Shown: in pieces, positions 1-12,239 of the stretch
How the letters are laid out: each line of letters begins with the position of its first letter
Numbering within the stretch: position 1 is the first letter of the stretch
Assembly (NCBI RefSeq): GCF_040954835.1
Contig: NC_090703.1
Coordinates: forward strand, 17,559,444 to 17,623,443
DNA: 64,000 bases
Reading direction: 5' to 3'
DNA from: Lepisosteus oculatus
Lineage: Eukaryota > Chordata > Actinopteri > Semionotiformes > Lepisosteidae
Notes under the pieces: model-generated
Seen by the model: the letters and a program-made list of their open reading frames with translations, nothing else
The model's database searches: none
Told to the model about the DNA's origin: nothing
Position numbers and translations under genes: made by a program

Positions 1-125
1 AGCAGCAACCTTAGTTTTTCCCAGGAGGTCTCCATCCAGGTACTGACCAGGCTCACACCTGCTTAGCTTCAGTGGGTTGCCAGTTGCAAGTTGCAGGGTG
101 ATATGGCTGCTGGCCATATCAAATG
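1..125 (-). mobile_element. 5S-rRNA-derived SINE head fragment
   Basis: Read on the minus strand this matches the internal promoter part of 5S rRNA: GCTAAGCAGG, then CTGGTCAGTACCTGGATGG and AGACCTCCTGGGAA. It is cut by the window edge, so the body of the SINE may extend to the left. It is too diverged and too fused to non-5S sequence (TTGCAACTGGCAACCCACTG) to be a 5S gene. Confidence 0.8.
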
Positions 126-3100
126 CCTCCATACTTTTATAAGACAAATTATACTATTTAATAGAAATGTTTTATACTGCCCATTGATTTTATTTGCAAT
201 AGCTTGTTGTTTCTTGAAACTTTAAAATATGCATTAGAGTTTTGTGCCATGTTACTGCATTTTCAAAGTGTGCACTGTCACACTTCCACTTCTGCCCTCT
301 GGTTTGTATCAGAAACCTCAAAGAATTTCACAGCAATTCAATATTTAAGTGGGAAAAGGAGCAGATTCACAGATTTTTCCACTCAGCCATCAGTGATTCA
401 GCTGACTGACAAAACACATACTGTAAATATTGAATGCAGTATGTACATAATATGTGTCAGCCTCACGGCAATGAAGTAATCCTCCTTCGAGCACTTGTAG
501 CAATAAACGCCAAGTGTAAACCTTGCTAATGCAACGGAATGGGCGAGGTTCAGCTTTGCTCTATAACAGCAAAAAGCAACGCGGTTTATTCAGATCTAGT
601 CTGCAGCCTGATTCCACAGCTCTCTCACGTTCCACAGAAGGAAGGCGGAGGGTTAAGTGACATCCCCGGATGACCACAATAAACAAACAAGCCAAGGGTG
701 TCCATCCACAGGTCACATGACTGGCACACAGTTGAAACACAAAGCCCCCATTTTGCAAAGCTGAGATTCAGCATTTAGTAATGCTCTCCCTCACAATACA
801 ACACAGACAATGAACAATGTCCAGCAGGCCGCCCACAGCAGTAGACCCCACACAGGGTTCAGTGCAAGTCAGGGGTGATGTTTACCTTTTTCGGAAGACC
901 AAGTGCCAGTTCCCCCAGACTGACAATGAAAAGTAAAGTTGCGGGGGAGGAGGGTATGGATAGTGCCAAAATATTCTCACTTCCCTTGACCAGAACAGTA
1001 ATGACCACTGACTCAGTGAACTGTAAACAAGACACGCCCTAATTCTCTAGTTTAATTAGATATTCCTATTCTATTTTGAAAAATAATTAAGACATAAAAA
1101 TCCTCTCTTACTTATTTTATCTTCTGCAAGTCTTTAAAAACATTTCAAATGAAGAATTATCCTGGCTGTCAAGAATTCAAAACACAACATATGTAAGAAA
1201 TAACTGAATATTTTGTTAGTATTCTCTAGATCACCAAATCACAGAGATTCTGGAGACACCAAACAAAGTGTACAAGAACAACTGAAACTCAGAAATGGCC
1301 ATTGGTTGCAACAAAACTTTAAAAAACAAAACTTGCTCAAGAAGAAATGCACAGTCTGACAATACATTTAAAAGACACAAATCTGCAAATAAAGTCTGGG
1401 CTCTATAAGTCACCAGTCTTGAAAAAACTTATTTCATTTCAAATTGAATTTTTGAATTAATTTTCAGGCTTTATTGAGAGCACAAGTGTGCAATTAAAAA
1501 AGTTTGTTTTCAAATTAAATTGGTCAGGCTGACCCATATCAAAAAAGGTGTCATTTTACAAAAGTTCCACACTATTTTTTTTCCACAGCCATCTGGCATT
1601 AATTACATAAACTTTACTGATAACATAGTACTACGTTTACTAAGGGCTGAGTTTGCCTGAATTCCCACTGTACACTTATTCCAGAAACAGATGATCCTCA
1701 GAGAAAGTAAATAACCCAAGTCATGCTAGTTTCCAGCTGGCTGTAAACCATATATTGCACTATTCTGTGAATCTCCAAAAGCTGGTGAGCTATAACAACA
1801 GTACAAGCAGCACATGCTGGCTCACTACCTAAAAACAGATCTTACAATTACAGAAAATAAATCTGAAAAATAGCTCTGCAATGTGCAGATGGAGAACAAT
1901 GAATAATTAAAAATAAAAAAAACACACTTTTCAGAAGTCTTAATATCACAACGAGTCAGTACAAAAGCACCTGACTGCATGCACACACGGGCTCACACAT
2001 TTAAAATTCTGTATTTCACAAGTGTCTTGTCCCAAATTTGAACTCCCTTTGGGGTAGTTGAAGCTTGTTTACCAATTGGAGACAGATGCCGCAGAAATTG
2101 TTTCTACAAAATTACTAAGAAATGACAACCAAACACTCCAACATTTTTTAAGATGATGATAATCTGTCTTTAATCTCCGTTTCCACAAAACAGGCTCTCA
2201 CAGTAGTTACAAACAACAAGGCAGTAGTAATGCTGAGATATGCGAGTATCAGCACAAAATCCTTAGTCAACAAAAAGGTTTGCTTGAAGTGCTTCACTAC
2301 GATTCTCTACACAAAATTCTGTCTCTGCTCCATTATGGAATTTAAAACTTCCAGAAACAAACACAAAGGAAAACAGGCAATGTACAATGCCTAACAACTA
2401 GAAAATACTGAACATAATCCTGTGTCAAAAAATCCTTATTTAATCCAACTAATTTCAGTACAATTCCAATAATCAACCACAATCCACACTCCTGAAATAA
2501 ATACCTTAAGAGAGTTTAATGTTATGCCGAGCCCCTAAAAGTCCTGACCTTTACATTTTTTACATAAACACATTTTCATCTCTTTAAAGGAGTTTTTGGA
2601 CTTGGCATGTTTGGCAGCTGTCTTCTGACTGTTAGTTGAAGGCTATCAAGATCTCAGCTTTGTAAAAGAAACAAAGGAACCCAAAAAAAGTGTGAGTGAA
2701 GCTTAAATCTTTCTTGGAGGGTTTCAGATAAACTTCTCTAGTTCTATATAAGGCCATAGGGAGTCACAGACAGTAAAATTGTTTACATCTGGAAGGAAGG
2801 AAATGACAAATCACCATGGGAAATTCTTCCAACTCCGATTAAGAGAAAATGGGGGAGGAGGGGGGGCTGTCACTTTCATACATTCAAGACATTTTGAAGT
2901 TAAACATGAGAAAAGTCTAAACTAAGCAACACAGGTAAATAAGAAAGCACCTAGCAATACCTGTTTTTCGTTATAATCCTCAGGCAGGAGGGTCTCAGTG
3001 GAGGGACCACGGAATGTGTGTTGCTGTGCTGAAAAAATGTGTCAAGGAAGAGCTAATATGAACAAAAAAGAAGGGGAGTTTGTTTTAAAAAAATAGTTTC

Positions 3101-3330
3101 TAAAGAGGTACTGTCAGAAGCAATGCTACGTGTACAACAACAGACCCTTCATGTCACAAATTACTAAAAAAATTAAAAGAAAATGCAAGTCTTACTTCCT
3201 GCAAATGAGTAGGCAATTAGAAATTCTAGGAGCTCAACATAGACTGCCTTTAAATTAAATCTGAGTTCTGTTAAGGGTTAAAATAAAAAAATAAATGATG
3301 GGGAAACCATCCAACACAAGCATAAAAATA
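126..3330. other. gene-free AT-rich stretch
   Basis: No exon or known repeat recognised. A short piece around 500-960 retains more CpGs than its surroundings. The small open frames lack family motifs and codon-level support. Confidence 0.4.
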
Positions 3331-3334
3331 ATTA

Positions 3335-3775
3335 CTTGTATTTTATATAGCACTTCTCATCCTAAAATATCTCAAATCTTCTTGCATATAACCACCTAGC
3401 ACCCACCCAGGTGACATGCGGCAGTTATTACTGTATGTACCAGCAAGAAGTGAGAATCTGCTACAGCAGTTAAATTAAGGGGGAACATTAGTGGGGACAG
3501 TCTGGACCAAGAGTGGAATTTACCCAGGACACTGGGGTTAACATCCCAACTCTTTCAAAAATGGGATTTTTAAGAACCAAATAATCAGCAGCTCAATTTA
3601 ATGTCCCACTCAAAGAACGGCATCTCCTTGATATTAGAAATTCTGGTTAAGAGGGACAGTGTGACACCTACTGGTCCACCACCACCCCTTGGAGCAGCAA
3701 CTCGATTTTCACTGGGTTTGTGATATTGCAAAACTGACCAGGCCCGGCCTGGCATAGCTTCCAAGATCCAACAAG
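3335..3775 (-). mobile_element. old full-length 5S-headed SINE copy
   Basis: Minus orientation. The head near 3735-3775 reads GGAAGCTATGCCAGG and GCCGGGCCTGGTCAGTTT, close to 5S rRNA. The body near 3480-3600 matches the middle of the copy at 29386-29757 (segment with CAGGACAC and CTCTTTCAAAAATGGGATTTTT). The 3' tail at 3335-3370 contains GTGCTATATAAAATACAAG, related to the L2-type tail. It is more degraded than the copy at 16519. Confidence 0.65.
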
Positions 3776-6700
3776 GCTACAAGATAGTAACTCAACTGCT
3801 GCCAGCACATCACACATATAATAGAGACGCCATGCTAGAAACCAAGAGCTAGAAAACAAACAGGTTTTTCAGCGGCAGTTCTAGTCCCGTTTTGACCTGC
3901 CATTCTGTAAGGCGTTTAAGAAGATGCAATGTACTGTACACAATGCATTGGCAATGATAGCTTTGTTCCTCTACAGTAACTGTGGTTCTTTATATCAACT
4001 CTGCCAGCTCATAACTAAAATCTGGGTGGGCTCCAGCAGATTAGTCTTGTTGGCTTGGCCTATACATAAAGAGAGCAATCATCTCTTAGAAACAGGCTGT
4101 GGAGATATCTGTGGAGTAATCTGTCAAGTTAGCCAACTCTCAGGACAGAAGGTAAACTCAGAAGTGTTGAGAATTAGCTAAAAATAGGCCTAGAGATTGC
4201 AGTCAGCCGCTCTGTCCCACCACCATCCTGCTACAAAGGAAGCAAGCCCTCCCACAAACCTAACCCACCAAGACCCAAGAGAGCCTGCAGGCCCTGTGGA
4301 ACTCATTGCAAGTGGTAAATCTAAAAAGAGCAGCACGCTAATGTTTGTGCTAAAAAAACAAGAGACAAAAGGTCATTTTTTGTCAGTTGTAATTGCATTT
4401 TATTTTCCTCCCCCACCTTCCTTCTCCCCTCCTACGTATGATCCCTCATCATTTTTAAATAATCCCCTAATTTCCCATGTCTAGCTTCCTGTGGTTTCCC
4501 TGTGACAGAATTCACAGGAGAACTCCATTCACTTAGGGAAAAAAAAACAGAAGAGAAACCTGGGCTAGTGATTTTCTGTCCAAGCGATGATGCTGATGCT
4601 GAATGTTGAAAAGCTAGATAGGGTAAAAAAACAACTACGAGTCAATATAAGCAAGAAATCACAAAAAAACAATGGAATGAAGTTTATGTATACTGTATTG
4701 CATAACGCATTATGGCAACACCTCTAAATAAATATGGCTTACGAGTCATGAAGAAAGAAAAGCAATTCCTATGAGCTCATTTCTGGATGGTAGCCTCTCT
4801 GGTTTGCGAGCCAGCAAGTGTTGTTTTTGAGAAGCCTGTTGGGATGGCTTCATCGAGTTCTCAGGACTTTCAGGCTGCAAAAACATCATAACTCTTTCTC
4901 TGATAATGGCTTTTATAGTGTTCCATCATCAAAAAGCGCTGTAAGCTGGCACAGTCCATCAAAAGCTGCTCGGAGGAAAAATATGGAAAACATACTGACT
5001 AAAGGCTGACACTACAAAAAGAAAATCAAACACAAAACTATTAATTCATCTATTTTTTTAGGTTTAAATCAAGTTTATAGCTTTCATCATCAGTCAAGGA
5101 GTGTGCCATTCTGATAAGGAACCTTTCATGTCTGCACACCCAAAGAGCCTTATTAAGATAAACATACTATTGTGTGCCACTGCATGTTCCTCTACCACAC
5201 AAATAGAAGCTCATAAGTAAACATTTCCTTCCTTACAATCGGCTAAATAAAACAGACATTTTAAGCACTACCCTCAAGGAGCATGAAGCAAATTTTGACG
5301 AGAAGGTATACAATATATAAATTACATAAAACAGGGTTGGCACCAAATGCTTAGCTCTTACCCTTTTCACATCACCCTCCACTGTTAAAAACAAACGTAG
5401 CTCTTTTATCTCAGTTCTTCCCTCAGTTATTTTGAGTTTAACATTTTGTTTGATGTGAGAGATGAAAGATCTTTCGATTCAACCACACATTTCATTGAAA
5501 GTGTGCACAAACAGCCCTGGGAGGACCTTCAAAGCAATGGATCAACATGTAACCTTCATATGTACCTTCAATCAATTCTCAATATCCAACCGTTTGAACA
5601 AACATATTTCCAGAACAGCAATCTTAATATAAACCTTAAAGCCTTGAGACGTAGACACCATCTCTCAAAACACTTATGCTGGTAAATACATTATTCTCTT
5701 GCCAGTTAGGATAACAGAAATTGATTCGTTTTGAAGGCCATTATCATAAAACGGGCCTGGAAAGCAAAAAGAATATATTCTTGGCAGACAAGGACAATAA
5801 GCCATTAGATCATCTGCAGCATTAATCTTTTCATCTGTTCCTACCATATTGGCTAAAAGAGTTTAATAGATAAGATAAAGAGCAAGTAGCTAGGCAATTA
5901 AGCACAGAAAATCCTAGAGCCAACCAGTTGAGTCTTTTGCTGCAGTAGCTAGAGTGATATGCGACATCTTGTTTAGATTACAAACAGCTGGCTTCAAACA
6001 CAAACATCTCCTGAGGAAACTGATAATTTTCTAACATTTCTGGCAAATACTGGAGAACTTAAAATGCAATGAAATTATAGACGGCTTTTATGTACCAACA
6101 CATTTAGAATTCTTTTCACACAAACCACCAGAAATGCAATTCCAAGCAGTTTTCTCTATTCAGTCTGTTGTATCTACCACTCTCGGGTTTAAGTTACTGT
6201 ATGTGTGTCTGTAGATTTACAAATCAAACACAGTACTTATTAAGTGGTAAAATATTACATGCACACCTGTAGGTAATGCAGGCTTCAAATTATATTGATA
6301 ATTTAAAAGTCGAATAGCTGTAAAATTCCAAATGTAGACCGATTTTGAAATCAATAGAAATACACTTCACAAGTCTCTGTCCAGCAGTGTTTTTTTTCTA
6401 AAGTACAGAAATAATACAAAACATTGGCTATATGGATGTTTACATAGGACTTACAAAAATGGAACCCTACTCTTTGATCTCTTGATATACTCATTAATAC
6501 TTACAAAAACAGTATATTTTTACACTTTGATCTCTGTGTAAACAGATTAATGTATTTCTCTCTCTAAATATTGAAGTGACACGGAGAGAAAAATTCCTTA
6601 TAAGGCAAGTTAAACAACCTAGACTGAGTTATTAATGTTTGAAGTTTATTCATCCCACATGAGCATAAAGTTTCATTGCACTTCAGGATAACCTTTTCCT

Positions 6701-8327
6701 GGATCATCAAGAAAGCCAATTCCTTCCTGCCCCATGCTCTGCACATGCCCAGAATGATATCTGTAAGAGCTGCCTGCCATGCAGAACGCTACCCATATGC
6801 ATGACACACCGTGCGTGACAGAGCATTTTAAAGTTCCTTTTCACACATTAAGAACGTCTGCACTGGAATTTGAAACTAGCATTCAGGAAAGACCGCTATG
6901 TGGCTTGCAGCATGTGTTTTGTGACTCCCTTTCATTAACATAATTACTGTAGGTTTTACTGCTCTGTAACCATCATTATGGTGGCACCAACTTGCTGCCT
7001 CACTCAGATCCTTAGCCCACAGAAACACAATGAGCAGTTAAAGTGGTAGACTCAAGGTCTGAAACAAACTCCATGAATACAGCAAAAGCTCATCCTTAAT
7101 AGTTTCTCACAGCTGTGTCCATTCTTAAGTGTAAAACAAAGCAACATGTAATGGGGCTAACTCTTTGTCAGATATAAATATGTTAAATATGTATTTAAAA
7201 ATAATAAACAATATTATTAATATACATGAAGAATTAACAAACCTAAGAGAAAGAAACATTAAAAACATATAAAATAATAAATATATACAGACACTGCTAC
7301 AGTATTCCCTTTAACCCTAACATAGGCCACAAGCAAAACTCTCAGGAACTACAGTTGTTTTTGTTCTATTGAAGCAAAGCCTCTGGAATATAGATTCCCA
7401 CTGATATATTATAGTTCCTCCAACAATCTAATTCTAATGGAATCAGATCTGCAGAACAGTAAAATAAGCAGGAATCTGGTACCCAGCAGCTTTGAAAATA
7501 CTGAAAAAACACTTTTAACACAGTTTGTGGATTTTGAAATCATGCTATCAATACGCTTGAAGCACCTGCACCTGTTTGGACTTCAATGTCTTGATTAGTC
7601 AACCACACATCTACTGTACACATACAAAAATATTCTTTTCGTATGCTTAAACCCCGATATTTGTTCAAAAGTCCATGAGTTCAAAATGTGCACTTCAGTG
7701 AGCAACAGAGGCTAGCACCAGGCATTCCTGAACTGCTGTCAAGCATGAATGTGTGTGAAACTCACATTAAAATTTTAAAGTATAAATGCAGGAATTCATC
7801 TCAGCTATGAACAAATTCAAGGAAAGAAAGTGCCAGTTGTTTCCTCTTGGTGACATTGGATGGACAGAGATATTTTAATCAAGATTTATTCATTTTTTTA
7901 TTGCCATTACTTGGCTTTTGCATTCATACTTATTCAATTATTATTAGTGTTCTTGAAGCACAGTATAATTATACCAAATTAGAGAATTAATAATTAACAC
8001 AATAGGAAAATCGGTTTTAATTGAAAATAACATCAAGACATAAACGCCCTAATTATTTTTAGTAATTTCCTAGTAAGCCAAACTAAAATGACCGAAACAT
8101 CAGTAGAAGTATTTCTAGATATTAAAAGGCTTGATAACACTAAGGCATTAACCTCTCTGGCTTGATAACACTATTTCCTCTCTGCATGTACATGCACCCT
8201 GCAGTGACTGGATTCTGTCTGGGGTATAGTCATGTCTTGCACCCTATGTCTCTGGTGCTACTCCACCACAATCTTCCACACTATATAACAGATATGGATG
8301 ATGAATGGACTACAAAAATCTTACTTT
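3776..8327. other. gene-free AT-rich stretch
   Basis: No recognisable gene or repeat. Includes an A/T-only run around 7180-7285. The open frames here are short and unsupported. Confidence 0.4.
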
Positions 8328-8635
8328 AATTAATATTACCTGCGAGGGTAGGTCCCTTTTTAGGCCATAAAGGCCCATGAGGGAATGGGGGGCAAGGGCC
8401 ACCATTTTTCTTGACCAATCTGACACTGGAAGTGGAGGTGATGTGGTCAGCATCACGCTCTGGCTGGCCTATTATCCCTGGAAGGATTAACCCCCTCAAT
8501 CCCAAATTGGAAAGCAGGCTGAGTGGACCTGGGAGCCGTCTGGAAGGAATTAGAGGTACCTGGGACTGAACCCGGGACCTTCCGGTTTGGAGCTAGACAC
8601 CCTTGCCATCTGTGCTACCACGGCTACAATTAATA
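8328..8635 (-). mobile_element. tRNA-derived SINE with 8-bp target-site duplication
   Basis: On the minus strand, downstream from 8627, an A-box-like GTGGTAGCACAGATGG is followed by a B-box GGTCCCGGGTTCAGTCCC, as in a tRNA-derived pol III promoter. The unit of about 292 bp (8336-8627) is flanked by AATTAATA at 8328-8335 and 8628-8635. The family is not one I can name. Confidence 0.78.
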
Positions 8636-11600
8636 AGACCTACTTTTTATTATCTTCAGCGTCAAAGAGAAAGCCAAAGGGAGTGTTCTGCACATGGAGT
8701 ACTACCCCAGAGAGATTTCACACCCACGAAGAACTTATCTGATATGAATCAGGATATGAAGAAAGCTGTAGTACCCAAGTGCGTAACACACGACAGAGAA
8801 TCACACATTAGCAGCTCACTCATTTGCTTCTGAAAGAGGAACTGGGTGTGTCTTAGACATTAGTGCATTAACAGCATTATTTCTGGAGTGGGGAGACGAT
8901 TGGCAAACTAAGTTTTGAAGCCTGGAAAAGAAACCTCAACCCAGAGACTCAAACTGTATTCCAACTCAAGTAGTCAACTAACTTATTTTTTTACATATAT
9001 AGAATCTTCCTAAGATCTTTTGTAATTGTTTACTCAAAATATTTACTTAACGTGGAGGTGTGCTAACCTATAAACCACGTTAGAATTTGGTTATAAGCAT
9101 TAAAGTATGGCGGGTAAATAACCGGGTATAGCTCAGATAAGTAACAGAGAGGCAAAACAAAACTCAGAATAGAGATGACTAGTATCTCCAGGCACCAAGT
9201 TCAAGACCTCTACCTTTATATATATTTTTTCATTTGTTCAGCTTACTGTGTATGCTGAAATTTCTATTTCAGTCTTAAGTCTAGAGTCAATGAAATTATC
9301 TGTGGATCAAAAACAGATTGCACATCAGTCTAAAACTAAATACAATATGGTATGCTCTTTGTAGGGTGCATGGAACACAGATGTGGGAGAATAATTATTT
9401 TTACTATTTCAAAACTTCACAAAGCTTGGAGTCAGATGATGCCATTCTGATCCTCTTAATTGTTTATGGGAAAATTCCTACAACTATATAAAGTTTTAAG
9501 CATCTCTGACCTTTTTCCATTCCATTTCTCCCTCTATCTTCTCAAAGAGATCAGTTCTCATGATTTGAAAATGGAAACAAAAAAACTGCTGGTATTTTTG
9601 TATATCAGTCAGGTTGGAAAATTTTGCTGCGCTTAGGTCACAGGACTGGCATATTATCACAATGCATTCCTGACGTTTTTAAGCAAATATTTTTTTTCTC
9701 CAAAACAAGGTAGCTTGATCCTGTGAAAAAGAGAACTTGTTCAAAGTCCAAACCAGAGGGGAAGTTTTTTCCCCAAATTGTGAAATTTTTCCAAACAAAG
9801 CTAATAAAAAAGGTCTTTGTCAGCCTGCTGGTTTTATCCCACCAAAAGAGATACTGCCATTATCTTTGGAAGAATGATGTCTTTTTTGTCAAACACATAA
9901 TATCTTACCTGCTCCCAGTTACAGTACATAGTTATTAGTAGGTTGATTAATGTTAAAGTCACCTCAAGTCATTTGAGTGTGGTAGTCAGTAAATTCGAAG
10001 ATATAAAAATGTACTCCTTCCTCTAAGGCAGGCACCAGTGTCTCATTAAAGTCCTCTAATCACTCATTAGTTTATCAACAGATCCAAGCTTTACAACTTT
10101 CTGACTATTAGAGAAATTTAAGGTAGATTAGGTATTGAAGAGAGTGTACATGTTAAGGGACATGAGGAATCCAGAGATACTGTTACTGTTAAGGAACTTG
10201 GCAGCCCCTGTGACATTTTCATCTATCTCTTTTAAATTTGTACCCATGCTTTGCATTTCTTATTTTGTGAGAAAAATCTAAGAATTTAATTCAAGAATCC
10301 CTTGAATACCTTGGTATTCTTATAATAGCCTAACCTGGAAAGTGACCTCATGGGTGAAGAAACCGTTTAAAATAATAAAAACACATTGTAATGATATGAC
10401 AGTTCTGTGACCTAAGCACACAATTTCACAAAAGCAGAAATCAAAAGCAGGAGCATTTAAGACTAAAGGGACATATTACTCCAATAAATCAAGAGTAACA
10501 ATGGCCAGGAACAAACTCCCATGCAATCTTGTTAAAGCAGATTCACTTTAATTTTTATGAAAAGCTTGTTGAGATTCTTGGATCATAAAACTACAGTATT
10601 AGCACATAACATGGACAAACTGATCACAAGAACCTCCTATCGTTTGTGCTCCAAAAAGACGATTCCCAATTCTTGTATGAAGAACTCTGTCTTTTAGTTT
10701 TCATTCTAACCGAGTTAAAAACTTTTTCCAACTCTTAGAAAGTCAGAAAGGGTGTGTAATTAGCATAAACTCTGAAACAACCCCTGGATTTCACACCTAC
10801 TCTCATCGAGGGGTGTGGAATGTAACAATTACTCTTTTAGTGGAAGTGTAATACCATCTACCATCTCATTCTAGACATTACTAATTGACCTGTTTCAAAA
10901 GAAATAAGGAAGCAGCTACTTCATATTCAAGCTGGGGACAGACTGGAGTTCTGTTTATATACTCTTTACAACAAAAATAGTTGAAGAGCATTTCTGAAAC
11001 CAAAGGCAGTATGCAAAATACTGGGAAGAAAAAGTTTCAATCAATCAAGATGTTTAATTACAGATAATTTTACTCAGCAATCGACAACTGAACTGGAACA
11101 TAACCAAGAAGACACAGAAGTACTACAAGACCAAGAATGAGAATCAGCATCTTAAGGAGGCAACTGGTCTGACAAGCACAGCTAGTTCTTTAAGGTCACT
11201 CTGAAGGATGTAAGGGAAGAGTCAAGCAGAAAATATTAGAGTTCCAGAGTAGGGCACAAAATGAAGATCAATTTTTAAGAATGGGTTTAATGAGGGCATT
11301 CACATGGGTTTTCTATACTTAAACGAAACATGGTCATTACAGCTTCGGTTTCACATTTGGCATAGGTAATAAATTGCATTTTGAAATAATGATTCACCCA
11401 TTAGTTTTAATTAGGCTTGCTCTCAGAAGGAACACTTTGTGGAATTCACAGAAAGCACTGAGATTATGGATTCACTCATGTAGTTACTGTAGCTCCCGAT
11501 GTATAAACAGCATATTTTTGTCAATGTTCACACACACAAAAAAAGAGAGAAGATATAGGTGCAAACAAAGACAGTATCATATTTACATGACAGGCAGTGG

Positions 11601-12039
11601 CATGAGAACAGATTTTTTTTCCTATCCTCAGCCAAAGATCCAAACATGTGCAGGAAAAGAACCACCCTTCTTCCTATCCCTGAAAAGAAAACAATCAGCT
11701 GGGCATCCCTTCCTAGTATGTATGGGAAAACAACCAGATAATTTGTGTAGATTGTTGAGGCATTGCTTTTAATTTGGATTTGCCCCCATTAAAATATGCT
11801 AATTACTAGGTACTCACTGCAGAGCTGTGTGAAACCTGTTATCCTAGAACCTCAATCTCCTAGAAAAAAAGAACTTGTTTCCAAAACAGAAAGGAGGGCT
11901 TTGTAAATGCACACACACTTTGCAATGGCAGCAAAGGAATTCAGCAGTCAAAGTAGTTGCATACTCATAGGTGTTGCCATATAGTTCTTACAAATGAAAA
12001 GTCTAAGGATCACCGATATTCACTCCTGGTCCAGCACGG
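8636..12039. other. gene-free AT-rich stretch
   Basis: No exon recognised. A 132-codon open frame at 11374-11772 starts at TTG and has no family motif. Confidence 0.35.
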
Positions 12040-12232
12040 CCACTGTATCTTATGTAGGGGTGTAACCCTGGTGTCCTGGCCAAATTTCCCATTCGCCCTT
12101 ACCAATCAAAGAATCATACCAACTGGATGCTGCACATTGGTGGTGGTGGAGGGGAGTCCCCATTACCTGTAAAGTGCTTTGAGTGGAGTGTCCAGAATAG
12201 TGCTATATAAGTGTAAGGAATTATTATTTTCA
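12040..12232 (+). mobile_element. 3' fragment of a 5S-headed SINE
   Basis: Matches the 3' half of the copy at 16519-17015: GTCCTGGCCAAATTTCC, GGATGCTGCACATTGGTGG, and the tail CCTGTAAAGTGCTTTGAGTG with GTGCTATATAAGTGTAAGG, ending in ATTATTATT. The 5S head is missing, as expected of a 5'-truncated retroposon. Confidence 0.8.
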
Positions 12233-12239
12233 TTATGGT

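Noticed and set aside
3731..3775. 5S rRNA gene candidate
   Set aside because: Only the internal promoter part matches, and it is fused to SINE body and tail, so it is a SINE head rather than a gene.
9118..9190. tRNA-like string GGTATAGCTCAGATAAGTAA
   Set aside because: It resembles a tRNA 5' end, but no B-box or acceptor-stem partner follows at the right distance. Not a tRNA gene and too short to call a SINE.
11374..11772. 132-codon open frame
   Set aside because: Starts at TTG, no domain, no splice context, AT-rich surroundings; chance frame.
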